Assembly (NCBI RefSeq): GCF_015477775.1
Contig: NZ_JADLQO010000011.1
Coordinates: 1 to 64,000 of the forward strand
Source of the DNA: Nocardia abscessus
Lineage (GTDB): Bacteria > Actinomycetota > Actinomycetes > Mycobacteriales > Mycobacteriaceae
Reading direction: 5' to 3'
DNA: 64,000 nucleotides
Part shown: piece after piece, positions 1-8,122 of the stretch
How positions within the stretch are numbered: position 1 is the first letter of the stretch
Layout of the letters: the number at the start of each line of letters is the position of its first letter
Translations under genes and position numbers: made by a program
Notes under the pieces: generated by a model
What the model was told of the DNA's origin: nothing
Databases searched by the model: none
What the model saw: the letters and a program-made list of their open reading frames with translations, nothing else

Positions 1-114
1 ATCCCGAACCATTTCGGACCCGAGATGATCGACGGATTCGGCCCCGACAACGCGATCACCTACCTGCTCGACCGCCTCGCCGACAAACCCGTCACCGGCT
101 GCACCTTCGACTGA
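1..114 (+). CDS. C-terminal end of an unidentified protein (partial)
   Basis: The first 37 codons are open and end at TGA (112-114). The tail reads IPNHFGPEMIDGF and closes with KPVTGCTFD. The start lies outside the window and no domain can be named from so short a piece. It is followed 20 nt later by a strong hairpin (135-178), so its transcription probably stops before the P450 operon. High GC at third positions supports real coding. Confidence 0.6.
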   Translation: MPNHFGPEMIDGFGPDNAITYLLDRLADKPVTGCTFD

Positions 115-134
115 AACCCCCTGCGCCAGAACCC

Positions 135-178
135 GAGCGGGCCCCGCATCCGACGCTGTCGGCATGCGGGGCCTGCTC
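135..178 (+). terminator. Hairpin terminator after the first gene
   Basis: A 15-bp stem (135-149 with 164-178, all Watson-Crick except one G-U) encloses a second 5-bp stem CCGAC/GTCGG (150-154 with 158-162) with a GCT loop. There is no T-run, which is common for actinobacterial terminators. It separates the truncated first gene from the promoter region of the P450 operon. Confidence 0.75.
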
Positions 179-213
179 GCTTTCTGTGCACCGGTATTCC
201 CTCCGGCGCAGCG

Positions 214-230
214 TGAGAATGACAATCTCC
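214..230. promoter_or_regulatory. Candidate operator (shared 17-bp palindrome, P450 operon)
   Basis: TGAGAAT-GAC-AATCTCC matches the window-wide consensus TGAGAAT-N3-ATTCTCA at 12 of 14 arm positions. It lies about 130 bp upstream of the P450 start in the 246-bp leader. The same motif recurs at 11823, 11902, 13448, 28104, 30185 (weak) and 35718, always in a promoter-containing gap. Confidence 0.55.
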
Positions 231-360
231 TCAAACGAGAAGATCAGTTGCTTCAACGTATCGGCGGATTTACACTGGCAGGACTCCGACAACTCGGTCT
301 TCGGCTGAATCTCGTATGCGCCACCGAGGACGATGATGTTTCTGCGAGAGGCGAACCTCA

Positions 361-1563
361 GTGACCACCAGCGCGGCCAGCGACGTGTACTACGACCCGT
401 ACGATGTCGAACTCAATGCCGATCCGTACCCGATGTTCAAGCGGCTCCGCGAGGAGATTCCGCTGTACTACAACGAGAAGCACGACTTCTACGCGGTGAG
501 TCGCCACGCGGACGTCAACGCGGCGTTGCTGGACAAGGACACCTTCAGTTCCGCGCGTGGCGCGATCATCGAGCTGATCAAGGCCGATATCGAAATTCCC
601 TCCGGCGTGCTGATCTTCGAGGATCCGCCGGTCCACGACATCCATCGCAGCCTGCTGTCGCGGATGTTCACCCCCCGCAAGATCCGGGCGCTCGAGGACA
701 AGATCCGCGAGTTCTGCGCGCACAGCCTCGATCCGCACGTCGGAACCGGACGACTGGACTTCATCGCCGACATCGGCGCGCAGATGCCGATGCGCACCAT
801 CGGCATGCTGCTCGGCATCCCGGAGCAGGACCAAGAGGCCATCCGCGACTTCGCGAACGAGCAGATGCGCACCGAGGAGGGAAAGCCGATGAAGGCCGCC
901 TCCGAGGGCATGGTCAGCGGCGACATCTTCGCCGCCTACATCGACTGGCGGGCCGAGCATCCCTCCGACGACATCATGACCGAGCTGCTCAACGTCGAGT
1001 TCGAGGACGAGTCCGGCACCGTGCGCCGACTGACCCGCGAGGAATTGCTGACCTACGTGAACGTGGTGTCCGGCGCGGGCAACGAAACCACGACACGGCT
1101 GATCGGCTGGGCGGGCAAGGTCCTCGCAGAGCATCCCGATCAGCGCCGCGAACTCGTGGAGAATCCCCGACTGATTCCGAACGCGGTCGAGGAGCTGCTG
1201 CGGTTCGAACCGCCCGCCCCGCACGTGGCGCGGTACGTCACCCGGGACGTCGAGGTGCACGGCCGGACCGTGCCGCAGGGTAGCGCCATGATGATGCTCA
1301 TCGGCGCGGCCAACCGCGACCACCGTCAGTTCGCGCCGGACGGCGACGTTTTCGACATCCACCGCGACACCCGCCAGCACCTGTCGTTCAGTGTGGGCAC
1401 GCACTACTGCCTCGGGTCGGCGCTGGCTCGCCTGGAGGGGCGGATCGCGCTGGAGGAGATCCTCGCGCGGTTCCCGGAGTGGGAAGTGGACCTGGCGAAC
1501 GCGAAGCTGTCGCCCACCTCGACGGTTCGCGGCTGGGAAACGTTGCCCGCGTTCACATCGTGA
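361..1563 (+). CDS. Cytochrome P450
   Basis: A 400-aa soluble bacterial P450, a typical length for the class that takes electrons from ferredoxin and ferredoxin reductase. Visible landmarks are the I-helix oxygen-activation motif GAGNETTT (about 238-245), the ExxR pair in EELLRFEPP, and the heme loop FSVGTHYCLG with the ligand Cys350. It starts at GTG 361 behind a GAGAGG-like ribosome site. It heads an operon with the meta-cleavage lower pathway genes, so it probably hydroxylates an intermediate or the starting substrate of that route. The substrate cannot be read from the sequence. No ferredoxin gene lies beside it; the ferredoxin reductase at 34623-35681 has its own fused 2Fe-2S domain and more likely serves another oxygenase. 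A shared operator-like palindrome lies upstream at 214-230. Confidence 0.93.
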   Translation: MTTSAASDVYYDPYDVELNADPYPMFKRLREEIPLYYNEKHDFYAVSRHADVNAALLDKDTFSSARGAIIELIKADIEIPSGVLIFEDPPVHDIHRSLLSRMFTPRKIRALEDKIREFCAHSLDPHVGTGRLDFIADIGAQMPMRTIGMLLGIPEQDQEAIRDFANEQMRTEEGKPMKAASEGMVSGDIFAAYIDWRAEHPSDDIMTELLNVEFEDESGTVRRLTREELLTYVNVVSGAGNETTTRLIGWAGKVLAEHPDQRRELVENPRLIPNAVEELLRFEPPAPHVARYVTRDVEVHGRTVPQGSAMMMLIGAANRDHRQFAPDGDVFDIHRDTRQHLSFSVGTHYCLGSALARLEGRIALEEILARFPEWEVDLANAKLSPTSTVRGWETLPAFTS

Positions 1564-1657
1564 ACCGCTTCTCGTGGCCCGCGGCCACGGGAGGCCGGGT
1601 TGCGTCATCGCACGGAACAGGGCCGACGCCGCCATCGTGCCGACGACGGGAATCGAG

Positions 1658-2443
1658 ATGCTGACTGCTCACTCCCGCGCGGAGCTGGCCGTGAACCTGG
1701 CCGAAGCGGAACGCGAACGCACACCCCTGTCGCCGCTGACAGCGTCGTATCCGGAGATCGATGTCGTCGACGCCTACGAGATCCAGCTGATCAACATCCG
1801 CAGGCGCGTCCAGGACGGCGCGCGGGTCGTCGGGCACAAGGTCGGGCTGTCATCGAAGGCCATGCAGCAGATGATGGGCGTCGACGAGCCCGATTACGGT
1901 CACCTGCTCGACGAGATGCTGGTCTCCGCGGACGAGCCGGTGCCCGCCGGGAGGTACTTGTACCCGAGGGTCGAGGTGGAGGTCGCCTTTCTCTTGGGCG
2001 CGGATCTGCCCGGGGCGCAGTGCACCGAAGCGGACGTGCTCGCCGCCACGACGGCCTTCGCCCCCGCGATCGAGCTGATCGACTCGCGTATCGAGAACTG
2101 GGCGATCCGGTTGTGCGACACCATCGCCGACAACGCCTCATCGGCGGGATACGTCCTGGGTACCCAGCGGGTGGCTCCCGCCGATATCGACATCACCGCC
2201 GTCGACGCGGTGCTCACTCGCAACGGGGAGGTGGTGGCCGAGGGCCGCAGCGACGCGGTGCTCGGCGATCCCGTCACGGCGGTGGCCTGGCTGGCTCGGA
2301 AGGTGGCGGGCTTCGGTGTGCGGTTGCGTGCCGGGGACATCGTCCTTCCCGGATCGTGCACCAAGGCGATCGACGCGCGCTCGGGTGACGAGTTCGTGGC
2401 CCGGTTCGCGGGCCTGGGTTCGGTCCGCCTCGCCTTCGACTGA
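1658..2443 (+). CDS. 2-keto-4-pentenoate (2-hydroxydienoate) hydratase
   Basis: A 261-aa member of the MhpD/BphH/HsaE hydratase family, which adds water to 2-hydroxydienoates formed after ring meta-cleavage to give 4-hydroxy-2-oxoacids. Family landmarks visible are GHKVGLSSKAMQQMMGV near residue 55 and the acidic metal-binding stretch YPRVEVEVAFLLG near 110. ATG 1658 gives the usual family length; an in-frame GTG at 1637 is the alternative. It sits between the P450 and the acylating dehydrogenase, and with the aldolase completes a standard lower meta-cleavage set. The same trio serves aromatic and steroid-ring catabolism (BphHIJ, HsaEFG), so the chain length of the true substrate is open. Confidence 0.9.
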   Translation: MLTAHSRAELAVNLAEAERERTPLSPLTASYPEIDVVDAYEIQLINIRRRVQDGARVVGHKVGLSSKAMQQMMGVDEPDYGHLLDEMLVSADEPVPAGRYLYPRVEVEVAFLLGADLPGAQCTEADVLAATTAFAPAIELIDSRIENWAIRLCDTIADNASSAGYVLGTQRVAPADIDITAVDAVLTRNGEVVAEGRSDAVLGDPVTAVAWLARKVAGFGVRLRAGDIVLPGSCTKAIDARSGDEFVARFAGLGSVRLAFD

Positions 2444-2460
2444 TCGGAACAAGGAGCGTT

Positions 2461-3375
2461 ATGCCGGCGAAAGCATCCGTAGCCATCGTCGGGTCGGGCA
2501 ATATCGGTACCGACCTGCTGTACAAACTGTCGCGGTCGCAGTGGCTCGAGCCGCGCTGGATGGTGGGCATCGACCCGGCCAGCGAGGGGCTCGCGCGGGC
2601 CGCCCGGCTCGGGCTGGAAACCACCGACAAGGGGGTCGATCACCTGCTCGCGCAGGCCGAGCAGCCCGATCTGGTGTTCGAGGCCACCTCGGCCGCCGTG
2701 CACCGCAAGGCCGCCGCGCGCTACGCCGAAGCCGGAATCCGGGTCATCGACCTCACGCCCGCCGCGGTCGGCCCGGCGGTCGTCCCGCCCGCGAACCTGC
2801 GGCAGCATCTGGACGCGCCGAACGTCAACATGATCACCTGCGGCGGGCAGGCGACCATCCCGATCGTCTACGCGGTCTCGCGGGTGGTGGAGGTGCCGAT
2901 CGCGGAGATCGTCGCGTCGGTCTCGTCGGTGTCGGCCGGGCCGGGGACCCGCGCGAACATCGATGAATTCACCAAGACGACCAGCCGCGGGGTGGAAACC
3001 ATCGGCGGCGCCGCGCGCGGCAAGGCGATCATCATCCTCAACCCGGCCGATCCGCCGATGATCATGCGCGACACCATCTTCTGCGCCATCCCGGAAGACG
3101 CCGACCGCGCGGCGATCGCCGCGTCCATTCACGAGGTAGTGGCCGAGGTACAGAGCTACGTGCCGGGCTACCGGCTGCTCAACGAGCCGCAATTTGACGA
3201 TCCGTCGGTCAATTCCGGAGGCCGGGCGCTGGTGACGACGTTCCTGGAGGTCGAAGGAGCCGGGGACTACCTGCCGCCCTACGCGGGCAACCTGGACATC
3301 ATGACGGCCGCGGCCACCGAAGTCGGTGAGGAGATCGCGAAGCGGACCCTCGGCGTCGCGGGGAGCGCCCGATGA
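2461..3375 (+). CDS. Acylating acetaldehyde/propionaldehyde dehydrogenase
   Basis: A 304-aa enzyme of the MhpF/BphJ/HsaG family. It oxidises the short aldehyde released by the neighbouring aldolase to acyl-CoA using NAD+ and CoA. The N-terminal nucleotide-binding loop is GSGNIGTD (12-19). The catalytic cysteine is Cys127 in MITCGGQATIP, and the C-terminal dimerisation region holds the family string SVNSGGRALVTTF. The gene starts 17 nt after the hydratase with an AGGAG-type site. In this family the dehydrogenase and the aldolase at 3421 form one channelling complex, which agrees with their adjacency. Confidence 0.93.
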   Translation: MPAKASVAIVGSGNIGTDLLYKLSRSQWLEPRWMVGIDPASEGLARAARLGLETTDKGVDHLLAQAEQPDLVFEATSAAVHRKAAARYAEAGIRVIDLTPAAVGPAVVPPANLRQHLDAPNVNMITCGGQATIPIVYAVSRVVEVPIAEIVASVSSVSAGPGTRANIDEFTKTTSRGVETIGGAARGKAIIILNPADPPMIMRDTIFCAIPEDADRAAIAASIHEVVAEVQSYVPGYRLLNEPQFDDPSVNSGGRALVTTFLEVEGAGDYLPPYAGNLDIMTAAATEVGEEIAKRTLGVAGSAR

Positions 3376-3420
3376 GCGAGACGGCGGCGACAGCGACCAG
3401 ACGATCGAAGGGCCAGGCAG

Positions 3421-4461
3421 ATGAGTGAATCCGATATCTGGGACGTTCGGATCACCGACACGTCGTTGCGGGACGGTTCGCATCACAAACGACACCAGTT
3501 CACCCCGGACGAGGTGAGCGCCATCGTCGCCGCACTGGACGCGGCCGGCGTTCCGGTGATCGAGGTGACCCACGGCGACGGCCTCGGCGGCTCGTCGTTC
3601 AACTACGGCTTCTCCAAGACGCCCGAACAGCAACTGATCAAGCTGGCCGCCGAGACCGCCACGGAGGCGAAGATCGCGTTCCTCATGCTGCCCGGCGTCG
3701 GCACCAAAGAGGACATCGAGGAGGCCAGGGACAACGGGGGATCGATCTGCCGGATCGCCACCCATTGCACCGAGGCCGACGTCTCGATCCAGCACTTCGG
3801 GCTCGCACGGGATCTCGGCTTGGAGACGGTGGGCTTTCTCATGATGGCCCACACCATCGCGCCCGAGCGACTCGCGGCACAGGCGCGGATCATGGCCGAC
3901 GCGGGATGCCAGTGCGTCTACGTGGTCGACTCCGCGGGCGCCCTGGTCATGGAGGGTGTGGCGGACCGGGTGTCGGCGCTGGTCGCCGAACTCGGCGACG
4001 ACGCCCAGGTCGGCTTCCACGGGCACGAGAACCTCGGCCTCGGCGTGGCGAACTCGGTGGCGGCGGTGCGGGCGGGCGCACGGCAGATCGACGGCAGCGC
4101 CCGCCGGTTCGGCGCGGGGGCGGGAAACGCTCCGGTGGAGGCGCTGATCGGCGTGTTCGACAAGATCGGCGTCAAGACCGGCATCGATTTCTTCGGCATC
4201 GCCGACGCCGCCGAAGACGTCGTGCGCCCCGCGATGCCCGCCGAATGCCTGCTCGATCGCAACGCGCTGATCATGGGCTACGCGGGCGTCTACTCGAGCT
4301 TCCTGAAACATGCTGTCCGCCAAGCGGAGCGCTACGACGTGCCCGCCGCCCAGTTGCTGCACCGCGCCGGACTGCGCAAGCTGATCGGCGGCCAAGAGGA
4401 TCAGCTCATCGACATAGCACTGGAACTCGTCCGCGAACGCGAATCCGAGGCGGCGAGCTAG
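3421..4461 (+). CDS. 4-hydroxy-2-oxovalerate aldolase (pyruvate-forming)
   Basis: A 346-aa DRE-TIM metallo-aldolase of the MhpE/BphI/HsaF family. It splits 4-hydroxy-2-oxoacids into pyruvate and an aldehyde, which passes to the acylating dehydrogenase. Visible landmarks are TDTSLRDGSHHKRH near the N terminus (catalytic Arg and metal Asp) and the metal histidines in GFHGHENLGLG. The C-terminal HAVRQAERYDVPA region is the part that docks on the dehydrogenase in this family. It is the last gene of the P450 operon and is followed by a bidirectional hairpin at 4490-4518. Confidence 0.93.
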   Translation: MSESDIWDVRITDTSLRDGSHHKRHQFTPDEVSAIVAALDAAGVPVIEVTHGDGLGGSSFNYGFSKTPEQQLIKLAAETATEAKIAFLMLPGVGTKEDIEEARDNGGSICRIATHCTEADVSIQHFGLARDLGLETVGFLMMAHTIAPERLAAQARIMADAGCQCVYVVDSAGALVMEGVADRVSALVAELGDDAQVGFHGHENLGLGVANSVAAVRAGARQIDGSARRFGAGAGNAPVEALIGVFDKIGVKTGIDFFGIADAAEDVVRPAMPAECLLDRNALIMGYAGVYSSFLKHAVRQAERYDVPAAQLLHRAGLRKLIGGQEDQLIDIALELVRERESEAAS

Positions 4462-4489
4462 CGTCCGGCGGTCCGCCCACTTCGGCAGC

Positions 4490-4518
4490 CCCGCCGCGAG
4501 ATTCGCTCTCGCGGCGGG
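4490..4518. terminator. Bidirectional hairpin between convergent operons
   Basis: A perfect 12-bp inverted repeat, CCCGCCGCGAGA (4490-4501) and its complement (4507-4518), with a 5-nt loop. It sits in the 63-bp gap between the aldolase (plus) and the tandem CoA transferase (minus), where it can stop transcription from both sides. Confidence 0.8.
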
Positions 4519-4524
4519 CGTCGG

Positions 4525-6993
4525 TCACTCGGATTTCACCGGAGGACGCGCGACGGCGGGAGTGCCTCCGATGACGCCGTCGTCCTGCAGCGCTCGGATC
4601 TCCGCCTCGCTCAGGCCGAGCGCGGTGAGCAACTCCGTGTTGTGCTGGCCGAGCAGGGGAGCGGGCTCGCGATGGAAACGCCGCGGACCGGCGGAGAACC
4701 GCACCGGTACCGTGCTGTGCTTGGCCGTCTCGGCGACCGGATGGGCGACCGGCTCGAAGAAGCCCCGGTACTGCAGCTGGGGCAGTTCGAACTGACGATG
4801 CGGTTGCATGACCTGGGCGACCGGGACACCGGCGTCCCAGAGGACGCGGACGATCTCGTCGCTGTCGCGCTCGGCGCACCACGCGGCGAGCCGCTCATCG
4901 ATCAGGTCGTGCCTGCGGCGGCGGCCTGCCTCGGTCGAGAGTTCCGGATCCAGTGCCCAGAACGGAGTTCCGAGCGCTTCCCGCAACCGCCGCCATTGCG
5001 CGTCGGTGGCGACCGCGATCGCCACCCAGCAATCCTGCGCGCCGAATTCGTTCACTCCGGCCGCGCGGTAGAGGTTCTGCGGCGCGGCGACGGGACCGCG
5101 ATTGCCGTCCCGCTCGAGCAGCACGCCGTAGGCCGAGTATTCGATCACCTGCTCGGCGGCCACGTTGAGCGCCGCCTCCACCATCGCGGCCTCCACCAGC
5201 ACGCCCTGACCGGTGCGCCGCCGGTGTTCCAAGGCCAGCAGCAGAGCGTTGAGCGCGTGCACGCCCGCGTTCGGGTCGCCGATCGAATAGGGCTCCACCG
5301 GATTCTGGTCCGGGTGCCCGGTCAGCCAGGTCAACCCCGAGGTGTCCTCGATGACGTAGGCGAAGGCCGGATTGTCGCGCCAGGGACCGTCCAGGCCGAA
5401 TCCGGGCATCCGCACCATGATCGCGTCCGGGCGCAGTTTCCGTACGGCGGGGTAATCCAGGCCGACCTGTTCCAGCACCCGGGGCGTGTAATTCTCGACG
5501 ATCACGTCGCACGTGGCGGCCAGGCGCTTCAGCAGGTCCTGCCCGCGTTCGGAGCGGAAGTCCAGCGTGAGGCTCTTCTTGTTGGTGTTCAGCCCGGAGA
5601 AGATCGGAGACTTCTCCCACCACTGCTCTTCGGTCAGCGGCACGCCCGCGATGAGACGGGTGCCGTCCGGTCGCCCGGCCGACTCCACATGCACGACCTC
5701 CGCGCCCAGCATGGCGAGGAAGTGGGTGCACGACGGACCTGCCCAGAACGTCGTCAGGTCCAGGACACGAAGATCGCGGAACGGCAGGGGATCCCGCTCT
5801 GCGAGACCCGTCGCGCTGCGGCGCACCGGGGGGCGGGCACGGTATTCCTCGGTGTGCTCGCCGAGGCGCGGAGCCGGTAGCGGATCGCGCAGCAGCGCGG
5901 GCCGGGTGCGGAACGGCGGGCCGGGCTGGACGAAACCGTCGCGGGGGTTGACCGTGAAGAACTTCCGGGCCACGTGGTGATCCATGGTGGTGGCGTCGGC
6001 GCCGTTGACCACCGGGCCGTTGGGGATGCGGAAAGCCGTGGCCAGATCGCGGATCACCTCGGCAGGCTGCTCGGCCAGCCAGGCGAAGATCTCCGGCGCC
6101 TTCTCGTTGGCCTTCTGGGTGATCCCCGCAGCGAGGTCCTCCTCGATCCATTCCGGATGGCCCACCATCGCGCACAGGTCGAACCACTGCTGGGCGGTGC
6201 CGCATCCGACCGCCACCAAACCGTCGGCGGCGGTGGCGACGCCGGGCACGCTGAGCCGTCGTTCGGTGCGGAACGGACGGCCCAGCGCGTCGAAGAAGGA
6301 GACCGGGAAATAGGTGAGCCCGAGGATCTGTGTCTCCAGCACGGACAGGTCGACGAGTTCGCCCCCGGCGGATCCGAGCGTGCGCAACCGCGATGTCATC
6401 GTGGCCGCGCCTGCGTAGGCGCCGGCGAACCACTCACCGACCCGGCCGCCCACGTGCACCGGCGCGCGATCCGGTGCACCGCGGCCGAGCCCGACGATGC
6501 CACCGGACCAGGCCTGCAGAGTGAACTCGGTGGCCGGGCGGTCGTGCCACGGCCCGTCCAGGCCGAAGGGGGTTATCGCGGTGACCACCAGGTGCCGATG
6601 AGCGCGGCGCAGCGCGCCCGGGGCGAGCCGGGGATGCTCGGCCAGGCGCGACCCCGGCGACCACACCACCACGTCGGCCGAGGCCAGCAGGCCGTCGAGG
6701 AAATCCAGATCGGCGGCCACGCCGGGGTCGGCGACGACACTTTTCTTCGAACCGGCCAGGAAGGCGAACAGCGCGCCATCGGCGCCCGGGGCGAGTCGGG
6801 TTCGCGAGGCCGACCAGCGCCGGAGTGGATCTCCCTCGGGCGCCTCGACTTTGATCACCTCGGCGCCACCGTCGGCCAGCAGTTTGGTGCAATACGCACC
6901 GGCGATCCCGCAGGAGAGGTCGACCAGGACGCAACCGCGCAGTGGCGGCTCGACGGAGCGTTCGGCGCTGCCCGCGGAGTATTTCGATGCCAT
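4525..6993 (-). CDS. Tandem-domain CaiB/BaiF-family CoA transferase
   Basis: An 822-aa protein made of two class III CoA-transferase domains, roughly residues 15-385 (RGCVLVDLSCGIAGAYC) and 405-805 (LRVLDLTTFWAGPSC). Single-domain members are about 400 aa and form interlocked dimers, so this is a fused dimer. The family moves CoA between acyl-CoA and a free acid. At the place where the catalytic Asp normally lies, domain 1 reads PATEFTLQAWSG and domain 2 PAFAYVIEDTSG, so neither keeps the usual D of FDxxxQ. The single-domain paralogue at 33193 does keep it. Start ATG 6993 is chosen because upstream in-frame sequence only shadows the crotonase. It is the second gene after the crotonase and probably activates or recycles a pathway acid. 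Confidence 0.9.
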   Translation of the reverse strand: MASKYSAGSAERSVEPPLRGCVLVDLSCGIAGAYCTKLLADGGAEVIKVEAPEGDPLRRWSASRTRLAPGADGALFAFLAGSKKSVVADPGVAADLDFLDGLLASADVVVWSPGSRLAEHPRLAPGALRRAHRHLVVTAITPFGLDGPWHDRPATEFTLQAWSGGIVGLGRGAPDRAPVHVGGRVGEWFAGAYAGAATMTSRLRTLGSAGGELVDLSVLETQILGLTYFPVSFFDALGRPFRTERRLSVPGVATAADGLVAVGCGTAQQWFDLCAMVGHPEWIEEDLAAGITQKANEKAPEIFAWLAEQPAEVIRDLATAFRIPNGPVVNGADATTMDHHVARKFFTVNPRDGFVQPGPPFRTRPALLRDPLPAPRLGEHTEEYRARPPVRRSATGLAERDPLPFRDLRVLDLTTFWAGPSCTHFLAMLGAEVVHVESAGRPDGTRLIAGVPLTEEQWWEKSPIFSGLNTNKKSLTLDFRSERGQDLLKRLAATCDVIVENYTPRVLEQVGLDYPAVRKLRPDAIMVRMPGFGLDGPWRDNPAFAYVIEDTSGLTWLTGHPDQNPVEPYSIGDPNAGVHALNALLLALEHRRRTGQGVLVEAAMVEAALNVAAEQVIEYSAYGVLLERDGNRGPVAAPQNLYRAAGVNEFGAQDCWVAIAVATDAQWRRLREALGTPFWALDPELSTEAGRRRRHDLIDERLAAWCAERDSDEIVRVLWDAGVPVAQVMQPHRQFELPQLQYRGFFEPVAHPVAETAKHSTVPVRFSAGPRRFHREPAPLLGQHNTELLTALGLSEAEIRALQDDGVIGGTPAVARPPVKSE

Positions 6994-7067
6994 GACCCTC
7001 ACCGTTCCGATCACCGGCCCCGAGACCACCGGCCACAGCCGCGGCGGCGCCGGGCACGCGCGGCGGA

Positions 7068-8027
7068 CTAGACCTGCTTCTTGCGACCCGACTTGCTCAA
7101 CCGGAACTCCGGCGGGAACTGCGCGTCGTTGTCCTTGACCGAGTTGTTCAGCCCGCCTTCGAAGGCGTTGTCCAGCATGAGTTCGTCGTCGTCGGCGTGG
7201 ATATGGCCGCCCATCGACTCGAAGAACCCGCTCAGCAGGCTGCCCATGTACTCGCCCTGGTGCTGCTTCATCACCTCGAAGAAGACCTTCTGCATGAAGA
7301 CCGTGTCGGTGGGCCGGTTGCGCGCACAGGCCAGTGCGTACTTCTCGGTCTCGGCCTCGAGGTCGGCCCGGGGCACGACCTTGTTCAGGAAGTTGCACTC
7401 GTACATTTCCCGCGCGGTGAACGCCCGGCCGGTGAAGACCATCTCCTGGAACCGGCGCAATCCCATGGTCTGCGCCCACGTCCACATCCGGGGCCCCCAG
7501 CCGTAATACCGGAAGGACGGGTGACCGAACAGGGCGTCCTCGGAGGAGATCACCAAATCGGCGTCGGCGGCCTGGTAGAAGTGCCAGCCGTAGCAGTAGC
7601 CCTTCACCTCCAGGATGCTGATCTTCTTGAACTCCTGGAGGCTGCGGCAACCGGCCTGGGCGTTGGCGTACCACTGGCTGATCGTGGCGCCGTGGCGGAA
7701 GGACTCCTTGGGCGGATACCGCACCTCGTCCGCGCCGATCCTGTACTCGCTCAACCGCGGGCCCTGGGTCGGCGCGTTCTGTACCGCCATGAACTCGGGG
7801 AGGTCGGCTCCGGTGCCGAGATCGTCGCCCGCGCCGCGCACGACGAGCACTTTCACCTCGTCGTCGACGCTCGCGCGGTGCAACAGATCGGCGTAGCGCA
7901 GCCGCGCCGCGATGGTGGGGGCGTTGAGATGGTCGGGCCGGTCGAACGTGATGGTCGCGATCCGGGTCTTGGGGTCCTTCTCGTAGCGGATGATCTCCTC
8001 CGCCGAAGGCTGCTCGGGACCGGGCAT
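7068..8027 (-). CDS. Enoyl-CoA hydratase/isomerase-family (crotonase) protein
   Basis: A 319-aa crotonase-fold protein, longer than the usual 255-270 aa. The N-terminal core reads RIATITFDRPDHLNA, the first oxyanion-hole segment is GTGADLPEF, and the second lies near KGYCYGWHFYQAADADLV. A roughly 60-residue C-terminal extension (HIHADDDELMLDNAFEGG) is not seen in short crotonases. The ATG at 8027 follows a strong AAGGAG. The active-site acid cannot be assigned with certainty, so hydration, isomerisation or C-C cleavage of an acyl-CoA are all possible. It is the first gene of a unit with the tandem CoA transferase, separated from the upstream M24 genes by a terminator at 8084-8121. Confidence 0.87.
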   Translation of the reverse strand: MPGPEQPSAEEIIRYEKDPKTRIATITFDRPDHLNAPTIAARLRYADLLHRASVDDEVKVLVVRGAGDDLGTGADLPEFMAVQNAPTQGPRLSEYRIGADEVRYPPKESFRHGATISQWYANAQAGCRSLQEFKKISILEVKGYCYGWHFYQAADADLVISSEDALFGHPSFRYYGWGPRMWTWAQTMGLRRFQEMVFTGRAFTAREMYECNFLNKVVPRADLEAETEKYALACARNRPTDTVFMQKVFFEVMKQHQGEYMGSLLSGFFESMGGHIHADDDELMLDNAFEGGLNNSVKDNDAQFPPEFRLSKSGRKKQV

Positions 8028-8055
8028 GGACGGGCTCCTTTGCCGAAGATGGGAC

Positions 8056-8080
8056 GTGTCCGAAACGTTCTGCCGGACAC
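8056..8080. promoter_or_regulatory. Candidate operator of the crotonase-CoA transferase unit
   Basis: Perfect inverted repeat GTGTCCG (8056-8062) and CGGACAC (8074-8080) with an 11-nt centre, lying 29-53 bp upstream of the crotonase start. It lies downstream of the 8084-8121 terminator in the direction of transcription, so it is placed to control a separate promoter. It does not match the TGAGAAT-type palindrome. A short RNA hairpin is an alternative reading. Confidence 0.4.
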
Positions 8081-8083
8081 CGT

Positions 8084-8121
8084 GAATCGGTGCTCCGGCC
8101 GATGCGCCGGAGCACCGATTC
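8084..8121 (-). terminator. Strong hairpin terminator after the M24 genes
   Basis: A perfect 16-bp stem, GAATCGGTGCTCCGGC (8084-8099) with its complement at 8106-8121, around a 6-nt loop. It begins 1 nt past the stop of the M24 gene at 8123, so it ends the amidohydrolase-M24-M24 transcript and gives the crotonase unit its own promoter. Confidence 0.85.
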
Positions 8122-8122
8122 G

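Noticed and set aside
1900..4395. An 831-codon open frame on the minus strand across the hydratase-dehydrogenase-aldolase genes
   Set aside because: It is antisense to three well-recognised genes, is Arg/Asp/His-rich with no domain, and reflects the high third-position GC of the real genes. Many similar long shadows occur in the window.
4525..8115. A single 1196-codon minus-strand frame that would fuse the CoA transferase to upstream sequence
   Set aside because: The N-terminal 370 codons are an out-of-frame reading of the crotonase gene. The true CoA transferase begins at ATG 6993.
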